A stretch of DNA of 64,000 bases from Mesorhizobium sp. B2-7-2 (GCF_006440775.1 NZ_VFTZ01000001.1:310001-374000); one strand, 5' to 3'. Positions 43,278 through 52,990 are shown, counted from the first letter of the stretch. Made by a program: numbers and translations. Notes: generated from the letters alone by a model not told the origin.

Positions 43278-44294
43278 ATGACCGGTAGTCCTGTCGGCAG
43301 ATATTTGGACGCTGTGCCGGCGCGTCGGCTGCGATCGATTATCGCCCCGTCGCCGTCATCCGCACAGTCCATCGCGCTCAGCGTAACCCACGGTTTTCAT
43401 GCCGGCGCCGAACTCAGCCTGGTTGAGGCCCTGTATACGATCGGCTCCAGCACCGAATCGGACATCGTCCTCAGGGATGCAGGCATCGCCCCGATCCACG
43501 CCAGGCTGCGGCGCAGGGGCAACCAGTTTGAAATCGAAGCCGTCGGCGGCGATGTTGCGCTCCCCACAGGCGAAATCATCCGTCAAGGACAGGGCAGCCG
43601 CTGCAGGTTGCCGTTTGTCATCGCTATCGGTGACGCCCGAATCCGGCTGGTCAATCCGCAACGCCCATCGAGCCAGTGGTCGCTCGGCAACCGCTCCATG
43701 TTGGTTGCCGGCAGCGTTCTTCTTGCCGTTTTTGCCGTTTCTGTCGCTGCCAACGGGTTCTCGCTCGCCAAATCAGATCTCGCCAAGTCAGATATTGGCT
43801 CGCAGGCATCGTCTCGAGACGATCAACCGGTCAAAATGGCATTCGCCGGCGAGCGCGGGCAGGAAGTGCTGGACGATTCATCGCCGGCGCAGATTCAAAC
43901 CGTCGCCGATGCGGAAAGCCAGCTCAAACAGCGTCTTGATCAGTCCGGCATAAGCTCCGTAGCCGTCCAGCGATCGCCCGGGCGCCTGGTGGTTTCCGGC
44001 GTGATTCCCGATGACAAGAGCGGCGTCTGGACCGAGACGCAATCCTGGTTCGACCAGACCTTCGGCGGTCAAGTTACCCTCGTATCCAACGTCATGACCG
44101 GCAACGCACAGCAGGCGCCGCGCCTGATGCTGCAGGCGATCTGGTATGGCGACCGGCCCTACGTCATCGCAGCCGACGGCGCACGCTATCACGAAGGCGC
44201 ATTCACCGATGACGGCTGGACTATCAAGCATATCGGTGAGACGGAACTTCTGCTGACCAAGGGCGGCGCCACGGTCGCGCTGAAATATCCGTGA
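43278..44294 (+). CDS. sctD: T3SS inner-membrane ring protein SctD (FHA domain)
   Basis: The 338-residue protein has an N-terminal cytoplasmic FHA domain (ALYTIGSSTESDIVLRDAGIAPIHARLRRRGNQFEIEAVGG) and one membrane helix (SMLVAGSVLLAVFAVSVAANGFSLA, about residues 139-163). The periplasmic region has BON/ring-building folds (ESQLKQRLDQSGISSVAVQRSPGRLVVSGVIPDDKSG). This architecture is that of SctD, the outer of the two inner-membrane rings. Its stop overlaps the GTG start of the next gene (GTGA). Confidence 0.92.
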   Translation: MTGSPVGRYLDAVPARRLRSIIAPSPSSAQSIALSVTHGFHAGAELSLVEALYTIGSSTESDIVLRDAGIAPIHARLRRRGNQFEIEAVGGDVALPTGEIIRQGQGSRCRLPFVIAIGDARIRLVNPQRPSSQWSLGNRSMLVAGSVLLAVFAVSVAANGFSLAKSDLAKSDIGSQASSRDDQPVKMAFAGERGQEVLDDSSPAQIQTVADAESQLKQRLDQSGISSVAVQRSPGRLVVSGVIPDDKSGVWTETQSWFDQTFGGQVTLVSNVMTGNAQQAPRLMLQAIWYGDRPYVIAADGARYHEGAFTDDGWTIKHIGETELLLTKGGATVALKYP

Positions 44295-44731
44295 GCCGCC
44301 GGCTCGAAGGGCCGCGCCTCGATTCGGCGAGGATGGAGACTGCCGGCCGCGACGTGCATCAGGCCGAAGGCGTGCGTGGTCAAACGATCAGCCGGCGACG
44401 GATGAATGGCGCCGACAAAGCCGCGAAGGGTGCTGCGGGGACGAAATCGGCCGCTGCCGCGGAGAGGCCCGAGAGGGCGGAATTCCAAGCCTCTGGAGAG
44501 GCCGCCGGCGAATCGCTGGATGAAATACTCAGCAACTTCGTCATGCCCGCCATTCCGGAGCCGGCCATCCTGCGCCGTTCGGTGCCTATTTTGCAGCATT
44601 TCATAGCGAACCTGGTCCCGGACCTTGAGGGCGGCGAGCAACTCAAAACGCTCGCCAGAACGCTGATCGAGGATGAAATCGAACGTCATCGCGATCTGCT
44701 TGGCCGCCTGCAGGAAGGAATCGAAATCTGA
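44291..44731 (+). CDS. T3SS-operon protein of unknown function, 146 aa
   Basis: The N-terminal half is Ala/Arg/Glu-rich and disordered-looking. The C-terminal half is a compact helical unit (SLDEILSNFVMPAIPEPAILRRSVPILQHFIANLVPDLEGGEQLKTLARTLIEDEIERHRDLLGRLQEGI). The GTG start overlaps the sctD stop and its stop TGA overlaps the CTG start of the next gene, so all three are coupled. There is no signal or membrane segment. By place and size it could be a cytoplasmic chaperone or a sorting-platform accessory protein of this T3SS class. ATG 44333 and 44402 are alternative starts. Confidence 0.65.
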   Translation: MSRRLEGPRLDSARMETAGRDVHQAEGVRGQTISRRRMNGADKAAKGAAGTKSAAAAERPERAEFQASGEAAGESLDEILSNFVMPAIPEPAILRRSVPILQHFIANLVPDLEGGEQLKTLARTLIEDEIERHRDLLGRLQEGIEI

Positions 44732-45057
44732 CCGACCCGCATGACACCGTCCATCTGCTGCATGTCCTGGGCTATCTCTACGGTTGTCATGGGCAGGCAA
44801 AGCGGGGCGCGGCGTACCTGCTTATCGCCGCGCAGCTCTCACCGGAAAATGCCGGCGTTCTCAGGACGCTGGCGCACCTGCTCATACTGGATGGCGAGGC
44901 CGAAAAGGCGCTTGCGACGATTGCCAGGCTGGAGACTTTGGAAGGAATGGACCACCCGGTGCTTGCATTGCTGAAGAGTCGGGCCCTGCTCGTCGCCGGG
45001 CGCAAAAGCGAGGCGCACAGCGCGTTGCTCAGCTTCCTGTCGCGTCGGGCTGCCTGA
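44728..45057 (+). CDS. TPR-like T3SS chaperone (Y4yS/SctG-like) with CTG start
   Basis: A 109-residue coding frame lacks any ATG, GTG or TTG near its beginning. Read from CTG 44728 it encodes TDPHDTVHLLHVLGYLYGCHGQAKRGAAYLLIAAQLSPENAGVLRTLAHLLILDGEAEKALATIARLE and a second TPR-like repeat ending ALLSFLSRRAA. The CTG overlaps the previous stop (CTGA) and a GGAAGG ribosome-binding site ends 10 bp upstream. The stop TGA overlaps the sctV ATG (TGATGA-type junction). Small TPR proteins before sctV are usual in rhizobial T3SS operons (Y4yS), and needle chaperones of the SctG type have the same size and fold. Confidence 0.75.
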   Translation: MTDPHDTVHLLHVLGYLYGCHGQAKRGAAYLLIAAQLSPENAGVLRTLAHLLILDGEAEKALATIARLETLEGMDHPVLALLKSRALLVAGRKSEAHSALLSFLSRRAA

Positions 45058-47219
45058 TGACCGCGTCGGAGCGACTTCTGCAACTCCTGGCCAGGCTGTC
45101 ACGCCGCAGCGACCTGGTCATCGCCGTCCTGATGCTGGTTGCAGTGGTGATGATGCTCATTCCCCTGCCGACCTTTCTCGTCGACTTCCTCATCACCGCA
45201 AATATCGCCATAAGCGTGCTCATCCTGCTGGCGTCGTTCTACGTTTCTCACCCGCTTCAGTTTTCGTCGCTGCCGTCGGTCATCCTCATCGCCACCTTGT
45301 TCCGGCTGGCGATCACGATCACGACCACGCGGCTGATCCTGCTGCAGGCCGACGCCGGCGAGATCATCACCGCCTTCGGCACCTTCGTTGTCGGCGGCAG
45401 CATCGCGGTCGGCCTGGTCATCTTCCTCATCATTACCGTCGCGCAGTTCATCGTGGTCGCACGAGGCGCGGAACGCGTCGCCGAGGTGGCCGCGCGCTTC
45501 ACGCTTGATGCGCTGCCGGGCAAGCAGATGAGCATCGATGCCGAGCTGCGCAACGGCGATATCGATCAGGCTGAAGCACGCCGCCTGCGCCAGCAGTTGG
45601 AGCGCGAGAGCCAACTGTTCGGCGCGATGGATGGCGCCATGAAATTCGTCAAGGGCGATGTCATCGCCGGCATCGTCATCATCCTGGTCAATCTGATCGG
45701 GGGTTTCGCCGTCGGCACGCTGCAGCACGACATGTCGCTGGGGGACGCGGCCGCGACCTATTCGTTGCTCACCGTGGGCGACGGGCTGGTGGCCCAGATC
45801 CCGGCGCTGCTGGTCGCGATCGCCGCCGGCACGATGGTGACGCGCGTCGGCAGCGCGGACGGAACGGGCGACCTTGGCCGGCAGATAACCAGCCAGCTCT
45901 TCAGGGACTCGCGAGCACTCGCCCTCGCGGCGGTGATCATGGTTGGCCTTGCCATGGTGCCAGGCTTCCCCTTTGTCGTGTTCCTGGCCCTTGGCGCCTG
46001 CTTCGGCGCGGGCGCCTATGCAATCAATCGCCGCGATGCCGGGGACTCCGAAGCCCGGGACATCGGCCAGATCGCGGCGCAGGAACAACGCGGTGGTTCG
46101 GCTTCGCATTCTGCAATCTCCACCGGAACGCTGGCTGCTTCCTACCGCATCGTCGTGCGCTTCGGAGTCGAACTCGCGGCGGCAATTCCGGAGCCCGAAT
46201 TCGCTGCGCTTGCCGACGGCGTTCGCCGCGAACTCTTCGGCGATCTCGGTGTCGACGTGCCGGCCATCGGCATGCAGGCCGACGAGACGCTCTCGCCGCG
46301 AACCATCCGCATCGATCTGGAAGGCGCGCCCATCCTGGACGCCGAAATCCCTGACGGCCGTGTTCTCGTCGAAGCTGACCCGACGCATCTCGATCTGCTC
46401 GAGCTGACTTACGAGAAAGCTTCTTCAATCGCCGGCCAGCGCAGATTCGCGTGGGTCGATGAGAGCCAAATATCGATACTGAAAGACGGCGGCTTCGCCT
46501 TCGCCACGCCGGCCGAGACGGCGGCCAGATGGACCGCAAACGCACTTCGGCTGTATGCGGGACATTTCGTCGGGATCCAGGAGACGCGCAGGCTTCTGTC
46601 GGACATGGAGCCGGACTATGCGGATCTTGTCCGACAGGCGCAGGAGATCGTACCGCTGCAGAAAATCGCGGAAGTGCTTCGCCGGCTTGTCGGCGAAAAC
46701 GTGCCGATCCGCAATCTGCGCCTTATCCTCGAAGCGCTGATCGAATGGGGTCAACGCGAACAGGACGTTTTCCTGTTGACCGAGTATGTCCGCACGTCCC
46801 TGAAGCGCCAGATCAGCTTCCGTTCCGCCGGCCGCAACAACATCATCGCAGCCTACGTGCTGCAACGCTCCGCCGAGGATATCCTGCGAAACGCTCTGCA
46901 AAGCACATCGTCAGGCACGTTCCTGAACCTCTCGGACGACGATGCGCAGGCCTTGGTAAGCGAAATCGAGCGAGCCCTGTCGCACAACGCCACCGACGCC
47001 TCGCCGGTCGTCCTTGCAGCGATGGACGTGCGCCGTCACATGCGCAGCCTGCTCTCGCACAATGCGATCGAGCTTCCGGTCCTGTCCTTCCAGGAACTTG
47101 CGCAGGAATTCAACGTCCAGCCGCTGGCCACGATCACCGGCCGCAGCGGAAGAGCCGGCGGGCGCGCCCAGGCGCTGCCCTCGGCTCCGGCGAAAGCCTC
47201 GCGGGAGACAGTCTCCTGA
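45057..47219 (+). CDS. sctV: T3SS export apparatus protein SctV
   Basis: The 720-residue protein of the SctV/FlhA family forms the nonameric export-gate ring. It has eight predicted N-terminal membrane helices and the FHIPEP-family signature (LFRLAITITTTRLILLQADAGEIITAFGTFVVGG; GAERVAEVAARFTLDALPGKQMSIDAELRNGDIDQAEARR). A large cytoplasmic domain follows (VPLQKIAEVLRRLVGENVPIRNLRLILEALIEWG). The start at 45057 overlaps the TPR gene's stop; the frame extends upstream only because it overlaps that gene. The length is normal. Confidence 0.97.
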   Translation: MTASERLLQLLARLSRRSDLVIAVLMLVAVVMMLIPLPTFLVDFLITANIAISVLILLASFYVSHPLQFSSLPSVILIATLFRLAITITTTRLILLQADAGEIITAFGTFVVGGSIAVGLVIFLIITVAQFIVVARGAERVAEVAARFTLDALPGKQMSIDAELRNGDIDQAEARRLRQQLERESQLFGAMDGAMKFVKGDVIAGIVIILVNLIGGFAVGTLQHDMSLGDAAATYSLLTVGDGLVAQIPALLVAIAAGTMVTRVGSADGTGDLGRQITSQLFRDSRALALAAVIMVGLAMVPGFPFVVFLALGACFGAGAYAINRRDAGDSEARDIGQIAAQEQRGGSASHSAISTGTLAASYRIVVRFGVELAAAIPEPEFAALADGVRRELFGDLGVDVPAIGMQADETLSPRTIRIDLEGAPILDAEIPDGRVLVEADPTHLDLLELTYEKASSIAGQRRFAWVDESQISILKDGGFAFATPAETAARWTANALRLYAGHFVGIQETRRLLSDMEPDYADLVRQAQEIVPLQKIAEVLRRLVGENVPIRNLRLILEALIEWGQREQDVFLLTEYVRTSLKRQISFRSAGRNNIIAAYVLQRSAEDILRNALQSTSSGTFLNLSDDDAQALVSEIERALSHNATDASPVVLAAMDVRRHMRSLLSHNAIELPVLSFQELAQEFNVQPLATITGRSGRAGGRAQALPSAPAKASRETVS

Positions 47220-47267
47220 CGGCGGCCGGACGAATGGGGACATCTGGGGAATCAGGAGAGGAACGGC

Positions 47268-48623
47268 ATGACGATCCACGATACCGCGGCAGGCGTCCGA
47301 TGCGCCGCTGGGCGGACGGATATGCGCTGGCTCGCGATCGCGACGACTGGCGTTTTGCTGGCTTTGCTGTTCACGATCGCAGGCGCGGCGGCGCAGAACG
47401 CTTCGCCGCTGCCGAGCAGGCCAAGTCTCGATCTTCCGGTCGGGCAAGGACGCTTGCTGCGGTTCAATGAGCCGGTCGAATCCGTGCTGGTCGCGGATAC
47501 CACGATCGCGGACCTGCAGATCGTATCGCCAAGTTTGGTCTATGTCTTTGGCCTCAAACCCGGCCTGACCAATCTCATTGCGGTCACGGCCGATGAGCGC
47601 ATCGAGGCAACCGCTCAATTCCGCGTCACGCCCGACATCACGCCCGCCAACGAGGCCAAGCACGCAATGCAGCCGAATTCGGCGACAAATCTGCACATTT
47701 TCGGAACCCGCATCGCCATCACGGGCGAAGCACGAGGTGTCGACGAGGCAAAGGATCTGGACAATGTCGCAAGAACCTTCTCGCCGCCGGAACAGCCGCC
47801 GCTGAACAACATGACCGTGCAGGGCTCGCAGCAGGTCAACATCCGGGTCCGCTTTGCCGAAGTCTCGCGCACGGAGTTGCAGTCATACGGCGTCGACTGG
47901 TCCGTCGGTTACAAGAGCGGCGGCTTCGAATTCAACATGTTCCAGGACAATGGCGTGCCTTCGGGCAGCGGTGGGAACTTTGGTCTGAGCCTCAACCAGG
48001 CGCACGGCCTCAATTTCGATGTCCTCATCGAAGCTCTGCAACGCAATGGCGTCGTCAAGATACTAGCCGAGCCGAACCTGACCGCGGTGACCGGACAGAC
48101 GGCGAACTTTCTGGCTGGTGGCGAGATCCCCGTGCCTATCGCGCAGGGGTCCGACGTCACCACCATTCAATACAAGCCTTTCGGCGTGTCCCTCGGTTTC
48201 ACCCCAACGCTCATCGGCCGCAATCGCATCGCGCTGCACGTCCAGCCGGAGGTCAGCTCTTTATCGGATTCCGGCTCCGTAAGCGCCAACGGCTTTGCCA
48301 TGCCAAGCTTTGTGGTGCGACGAGCCGACACCACGGTGGAGGTGGCAAGCGGTCAGACCTTTGCGATTGCCGGCCTCTTCCAGCAGCGGACCTCACGCAA
48401 CCTGGAGAAATTTCCGGTCCTCGGCGATGTGCCAGTGCTTGGGCCGCTTTTTCAGTCGCAGCGGTTCCAGCACGAAGAGACCGAACTGGTCATCCTGATC
48501 ACGCCCTATCTGGTCGCGCCGGTGCGTGACAGTCTCGCCACGCCGCTCGACCGTCCGGCTGCCAAGCGCCTCAGTCGCAAGCACGCCAACGACGCGTCAT
48601 CGACCGGTCTGATCATCAAATAG
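47268..48623 (+). CDS. rhcC2: T3SS secretin pore part, RhcC2-type SctC
   Basis: The 451-residue exported protein has a signal (WLAIATTGVLLALLFTIAGAAAQ) and a T2SS/T3SS pilus-secretin N-terminal domain (GQGRLLRFNEPVESVLVADTTIADLQIVSPSLVYVFGLKPGLTNLIAV). An N3-like region and the secretin beta-barrel follow (NGVVKILAEPNLTAVTGQTANFLAGGEIPVPIAQ..., FGVSLGFTPTLIGRNRIALHVQPEVSSL, LGDVPVLGPLFQSQRF, ELVILITPYLVAP). It forms the outer-membrane pore with RhcC1. The N-terminal domain is also that of the Tad-pilus secretin CpaC, and its neighbours resemble CpaD and TadD. Confidence 0.93.
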   Translation: MTIHDTAAGVRCAAGRTDMRWLAIATTGVLLALLFTIAGAAAQNASPLPSRPSLDLPVGQGRLLRFNEPVESVLVADTTIADLQIVSPSLVYVFGLKPGLTNLIAVTADERIEATAQFRVTPDITPANEAKHAMQPNSATNLHIFGTRIAITGEARGVDEAKDLDNVARTFSPPEQPPLNNMTVQGSQQVNIRVRFAEVSRTELQSYGVDWSVGYKSGGFEFNMFQDNGVPSGSGGNFGLSLNQAHGLNFDVLIEALQRNGVVKILAEPNLTAVTGQTANFLAGGEIPVPIAQGSDVTTIQYKPFGVSLGFTPTLIGRNRIALHVQPEVSSLSDSGSVSANGFAMPSFVVRRADTTVEVASGQTFAIAGLFQQRTSRNLEKFPVLGDVPVLGPLFQSQRFQHEETELVILITPYLVAPVRDSLATPLDRPAAKRLSRKHANDASSTGLIIK

Positions 48624-48635
48624 CGGGAAACGACC

Positions 48636-49088
48636 ATGATATTGCGCATCGCTTTCTGCTCCGTTTTTCTGACGTTGTTTCTGGCCGGCTGCATGAACAG
48701 CCCGCAACAGCGGCAGGATTACTCGCCCGGCTACAGCTATGTTTCGACCGATACCGGCGGCTCCCAGAAACGCGTCAGCGGCTCCGTTCTGGCTCCCAAC
48801 GCATGCCTGGCCGAACCGGCCGATGATGACAATCCGGCCGCCAGAACCGATCTGACGATCGTGTCCGGCGTCGGCTCCCATCTGCCGTCCGGCTGCGCCA
48901 ATGCCTACAATCTGCAGCGCATGTCCGAAAGCCAGCGCGACCTGATCGAAGGCCAGCGCATGGGAGCGGCGCCGGCGGCGCCGACGGCGCGAGCGGCCCG
49001 TCGTTACCTCGATGGCGAGGAGGCTCCGACAGGCGGAGCCAACACAACTGCGCCGGCGACGCCGCAAACGACGCAGTCAGTCGAGTGA
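48636..49088 (+). CDS. CpaD-like lipoprotein next to the secretin
   Basis: The 150-residue protein has a lipoprotein signal (FCSVFLTLFLAGC, lipobox LAGC). In its second half LPSGCANAYNLQRM resembles the 'GCA..NL..M' signature of the Tad/Cpa pilus protein CpaD. The tail is Ala/Thr/Pro-rich. It starts 12 bp after the secretin gene and is the last gene of the plus-strand T3SS operon. It probably assists secretin assembly or stabilisation at the outer membrane (pilotin-like role); this is inferred from the CpaD likeness and position. Confidence 0.7.
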   Translation: MILRIAFCSVFLTLFLAGCMNSPQQRQDYSPGYSYVSTDTGGSQKRVSGSVLAPNACLAEPADDDNPAARTDLTIVSGVGSHLPSGCANAYNLQRMSESQRDLIEGQRMGAAPAAPTARAARRYLDGEEAPTGGANTTAPATPQTTQSVE

Positions 49089-49273
49089 GTCTATGCCGAC
49101 TGCGCGCCCGTAGCACCGCGCCATGCGTCAAGCTTGGTGCGAGATCGGCGCAGGTCTTGCGCTCCGAGGCGCTGGAACAGGTCACAGTTTCACGGAAACG
49201 GCGAGCCACCTCATCTCGTTGTTTCAACGCAATTCCGGACGGAAAACCGCTCCGCACTTTTCCTGGAACTGCT

Positions 49274-50083
49274 TTAGCCCAGGATGGAGCCGAGCGCTTT
49301 GGCTTTGGCCTGCGTGCTGCCCTTCGAACGGATGGTCCTGGCACGCGCCAGCAAGATGGCCACCTCCTTGGTCGTCAGACCGATAGGCGGCGAGGCCTTG
49401 ACCTGATCGGCCTGCCCAAGAAGTCCGTAGACCATCACGACATTGCGCTTCTGGTGCAACTGCGCATTGGGTGCGGCGGCAATCTTCTGCACCAGCGGCA
49501 ATGCCGCCGCGGAATTGTCTTCGAGGGCTGCCGCCAATGCCATGTTGGTCTCGACGTCGAGATCGCCGGGCGCGAGTTTCAACGCCTGGGCGAAAGTGGC
49601 CTGCGCTTCGGTGGTCTGGCCGGCGAATGTCTGCGCCACGCCCAGACGGTTATAGGCGGCGCTGGTGTTGACCAGAGGCGCTGCCTGCGCGAGCGCGCGC
49701 ATGCCGGCATCGATGTCGCCCGCCTCTATCATCGCCGAGCCAAGGCCGAGCATCGCTTTCCCCTCGTTGGGAGCTTTTGCGAGCGCAGCCTGATAGGCCT
49801 TGGCAGCATCGGCCGAATACCCGGCCCGCATATAGGCGTCGCCAGCCTTGACGAACGCGCCCGCGTTGGCGTCCGGCATCGTAGCCGCACGCTGATAGAG
49901 CGCTATTGCGGTATCGCTTTCCCCTCGCGCATCGATATCGTCGGCAAGCTTGATCAACCGATCCGACTGCGAGAACGGGCCTTGGGTCCTCGCGTCGATC
50001 GAGCCTGTTTTGGCCGTCTGGCAAGCGGACAGCGCCAGGGCCATGGCCGCAGGCAAGAATACGACATGCAACCGCATATCCAC
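49274..50083 (-). CDS. TadD-like TPR lipoprotein
   Basis: The 269-residue protein has a lipoprotein signal (VVFLPAAMALALSAC, lipobox LSAC) and about four tetratricopeptide repeats (DTAIALYQRAATMPDANAGAFVKAGDAYMRAGY, DAAKAYQAALAKAPNEGKAMLGLGSAMIEAGD, SAAYNRLGVAQTFAGQTTEAQATFAQALKLAPGD). TadD of Tad pili has the same design and helps secretin assembly. It is convergent with the secretin operon and divergent from sctU, with an 80-bp gap. With the CpaC-like secretin and CpaD-like lipoprotein it makes a three-part outer-membrane module. Confidence 0.85.
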   Translation of the reverse strand: MDMRLHVVFLPAAMALALSACQTAKTGSIDARTQGPFSQSDRLIKLADDIDARGESDTAIALYQRAATMPDANAGAFVKAGDAYMRAGYSADAAKAYQAALAKAPNEGKAMLGLGSAMIEAGDIDAGMRALAQAAPLVNTSAAYNRLGVAQTFAGQTTEAQATFAQALKLAPGDLDVETNMALAAALEDNSAAALPLVQKIAAAPNAQLHQKRNVVMVYGLLGQADQVKASPPIGLTTKEVAILLARARTIRSKGSTQAKAKALGSILG

Positions 50084-50162
50084 CTCTCCGTATTCAAGCC
50101 CGGCGCCACCTTACACAGCGCATGGGCCGACTGGAACCACAACAGTGCGGTAAGATTGCAAC

Positions 50163-51203
50163 ATGGCCGAAGAAGCTGAGGAAAAGAAACTACCGGCATC
50201 CGACAAGAAGCTGCGCGACGCGCGCCGCAAAGGCCAGGTTCCCCAGAGCCGCGACCTGATCTCCGGCTTCACTTTCTTCGCGGCGCTCGCATATCTTTAT
50301 TTTTCCTGGCCGATGCTCTTCAGGCACCTTTCGGAACTCGTGCAAACCGTGACCGGGACCGGCGAATCGTTCGGCGACGTCAGTCTGCGCGCCATCCATC
50401 ATTTCTTCTCGCTGCTGATGCTTGCCACTCTGCCGCTGGTCAGCATCGTTGTCGTTCTCGCCGCGGTCTTCGGCATGCTGGGGACGTTCGGCCCGGTCCT
50501 CTCGTTCGAGCCGCTCAAACCGCAGTTCGACCACATAAATCCGGCCAAGGGCCTGCAGAAGATCCTGTCGCTCCGCAACGTCATTGAGTTTGCCAAGGGC
50601 CTGATCAAACTGGTGCTGCTGGCATGCCTCTTCGTCTTCGTGCTGATCATATGGCTGCAGCCGCTATTCGATGCGCCGGGTTGCGGTCCGTCATGCCTGG
50701 GACCGGTGATCCAAGCAGTCCTGACGCCGCTGGGAATCGCCGCCGGCCTGGCTTTCGTCGTCATCGGCGTGATCGATGTCCCTATTCAACGCTGGCTGTT
50801 TCTTCGCGACATGCGCATGACAACAACCGAGTACAAGCGCGAACACAAGGACCTCGAAGGCGACCCATTGATCCGCCATGAACAGCAGCGGCAGCGGCGC
50901 GAAGCGGTGATACGACCGGCGAAGCTGGGCGTGAAAAATGCGGTTATCGTCTTCGTATCCGGCGACCGGGTCGTGGCGTTGCGTTACATCAGGGGCGAAA
51001 CGCCCGTGCCAACGGTTGTCGCCAAAGGTCAGGGGCGCGTTGCCAACGAGATAACAGCTCAAGCGCGCCAGGCCGGTATTCCGGCGGTCGAGGATAACGC
51101 CCTTGCCGAAGCACTCTTCGAGAACACGAACATGGGATCATATATCGGCCAGCAGATGTTTCCGCCGGTCGTTCGCCATCTCGTTCGGCATGGCCTCACT
51201 TGA
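50163..51203 (+). CDS. sctU: T3SS export switch protein SctU, lacking the NPTH motif
   Basis: The 346-residue protein has the normal SctU/FlhB layout. There is an N-terminal KLPASDKKLRDARRKGQVPQSRDLISG, four membrane helices, the linker LRDMRMTTTEYKREHKDLEGDPLIRHEQQRQ and a C-terminal domain VALRYIRGETPVPTVVAKGQGRVANEI...AVEDNALAEALF. The autocleavage site NPTH, expected immediately before the 'xxVALRY' strand, reads VSGD (residues 265-268, bases 50955-50966). The cleaving Asn is therefore absent while the flanking sequence is well conserved. Substrate switching must differ or be lost. The gene is detached from sctRST. Confidence 0.93.
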   Translation: MAEEAEEKKLPASDKKLRDARRKGQVPQSRDLISGFTFFAALAYLYFSWPMLFRHLSELVQTVTGTGESFGDVSLRAIHHFFSLLMLATLPLVSIVVVLAAVFGMLGTFGPVLSFEPLKPQFDHINPAKGLQKILSLRNVIEFAKGLIKLVLLACLFVFVLIIWLQPLFDAPGCGPSCLGPVIQAVLTPLGIAAGLAFVVIGVIDVPIQRWLFLRDMRMTTTEYKREHKDLEGDPLIRHEQQRQRREAVIRPAKLGVKNAVIVFVSGDRVVALRYIRGETPVPTVVAKGQGRVANEITAQARQAGIPAVEDNALAEALFENTNMGSYIGQQMFPPVVRHLVRHGLT

Positions 51204-51393
51204 GGCCGAGATCGCCTGCAAAACACACCGTCAACTTTAGTCTTAACCTGACTACGGAGCCAGCGCGCCACGCAGCGCCGCTGAGCAGGCGCCTCTGCCG
51301 ACCGCCTGGGGTCCACTCGCTACGGACTAACGGGGACGCGCAAGCCATCTGTGCGAGAAAGTCGATGCCTGCCAAATTATCCAACCCGAATCT

Positions 51394-51484
51394 AGTGTCC
51401 CACTTTGTCCATAAGCACCCGCAATTCGGGCTGAGGCGCGACCCAGAAAGTTCGAAAAGCTTCCAAGAACCCCAGCCAAACTGG
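51394..51484 (+). repeat. ~90-bp direct repeat, copy 1
   Basis: From AGTGTCCCA to CCAAACTGGA this stretch matches 63321-63410 with only a few substitutions and two one-base gaps. Both copies lie on the same strand about 11.9 kb apart and flank the ABC-transporter/aldolase module. It is possibly an end of an insertion sequence or a recombination scar. Confidence 0.85.
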
Positions 51485-51622
51485 ACTCCCTGTTGATAAT
51501 GCTGTCAGCGGTGGCGTATTGTGGCTCCGGATGCGACCGTTTCCGCAAGTAGATCAAACGGTTGCTGAAGGCCCGCGTGAAGGTTGTGTGCGTCAAGCAA
51601 AAAGCGGCGGCCATGTTGCTGG

Positions 51623-51770
51623 TCATGCGGCTTGGCGCAGAGCGAGCTTCTTGTGCTCGCGCAGGCCGACCATCTTGATGTAGCGGTTGGCCTCCATCCA
51701 GTTTTCGTTGGTTTCGACGGCCAGCGCCCTGACCAGGCGCAGGCAGCTCTGTGAGTTTGGAAAAGAGCGC
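51623..51770 (-). pseudogene. IS256-family transposase, C-terminal fragment
   Basis: On the minus strand SCLRLVRALAVETNENWMEANRYIKMVGLREHKKLALRQAA ends at a stop (51623-51625). This is the typical C-terminus of IS256/Mutator-type transposases ('ALA.E...W....RY..M..L.EHKK..LR.AA'). No catalytic residues remain. It lies 140 bp inside direct-repeat copy 1. Confidence 0.75.
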
Positions 51771-52018
51771 GAGGCACATCGTCGACGGCGACGCTGGCGG
51801 AGATTTTGGTGTAGCGCATCGCAGGCTTGCGGGCTGGGTCAGATGAGGAGAAAAAAGGCAGGCCGAATGGCGCCTCTGGCACGAAAGCCGCACCACGAGC
51901 GGCTTCCGATCGATGAGGCGCGCTTGGATGGCTTGAGCGCTAAAAAGGCGGGATAAGATCCCGACCCTTTGAGGGCCAAAAACGTATCAGAACTACTCCA
52001 ATTTCTAGGCTGCCATGT

Positions 52019-52986
<968 letters not shown>

Positions 52987-52990
<4 letters not shown>

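Noticed and set aside
45099..46388. 429-residue minus-strand frame over sctV
   Set aside because: Shadow of sctV; composed of Asp/Arg/His/Gln-rich noise.
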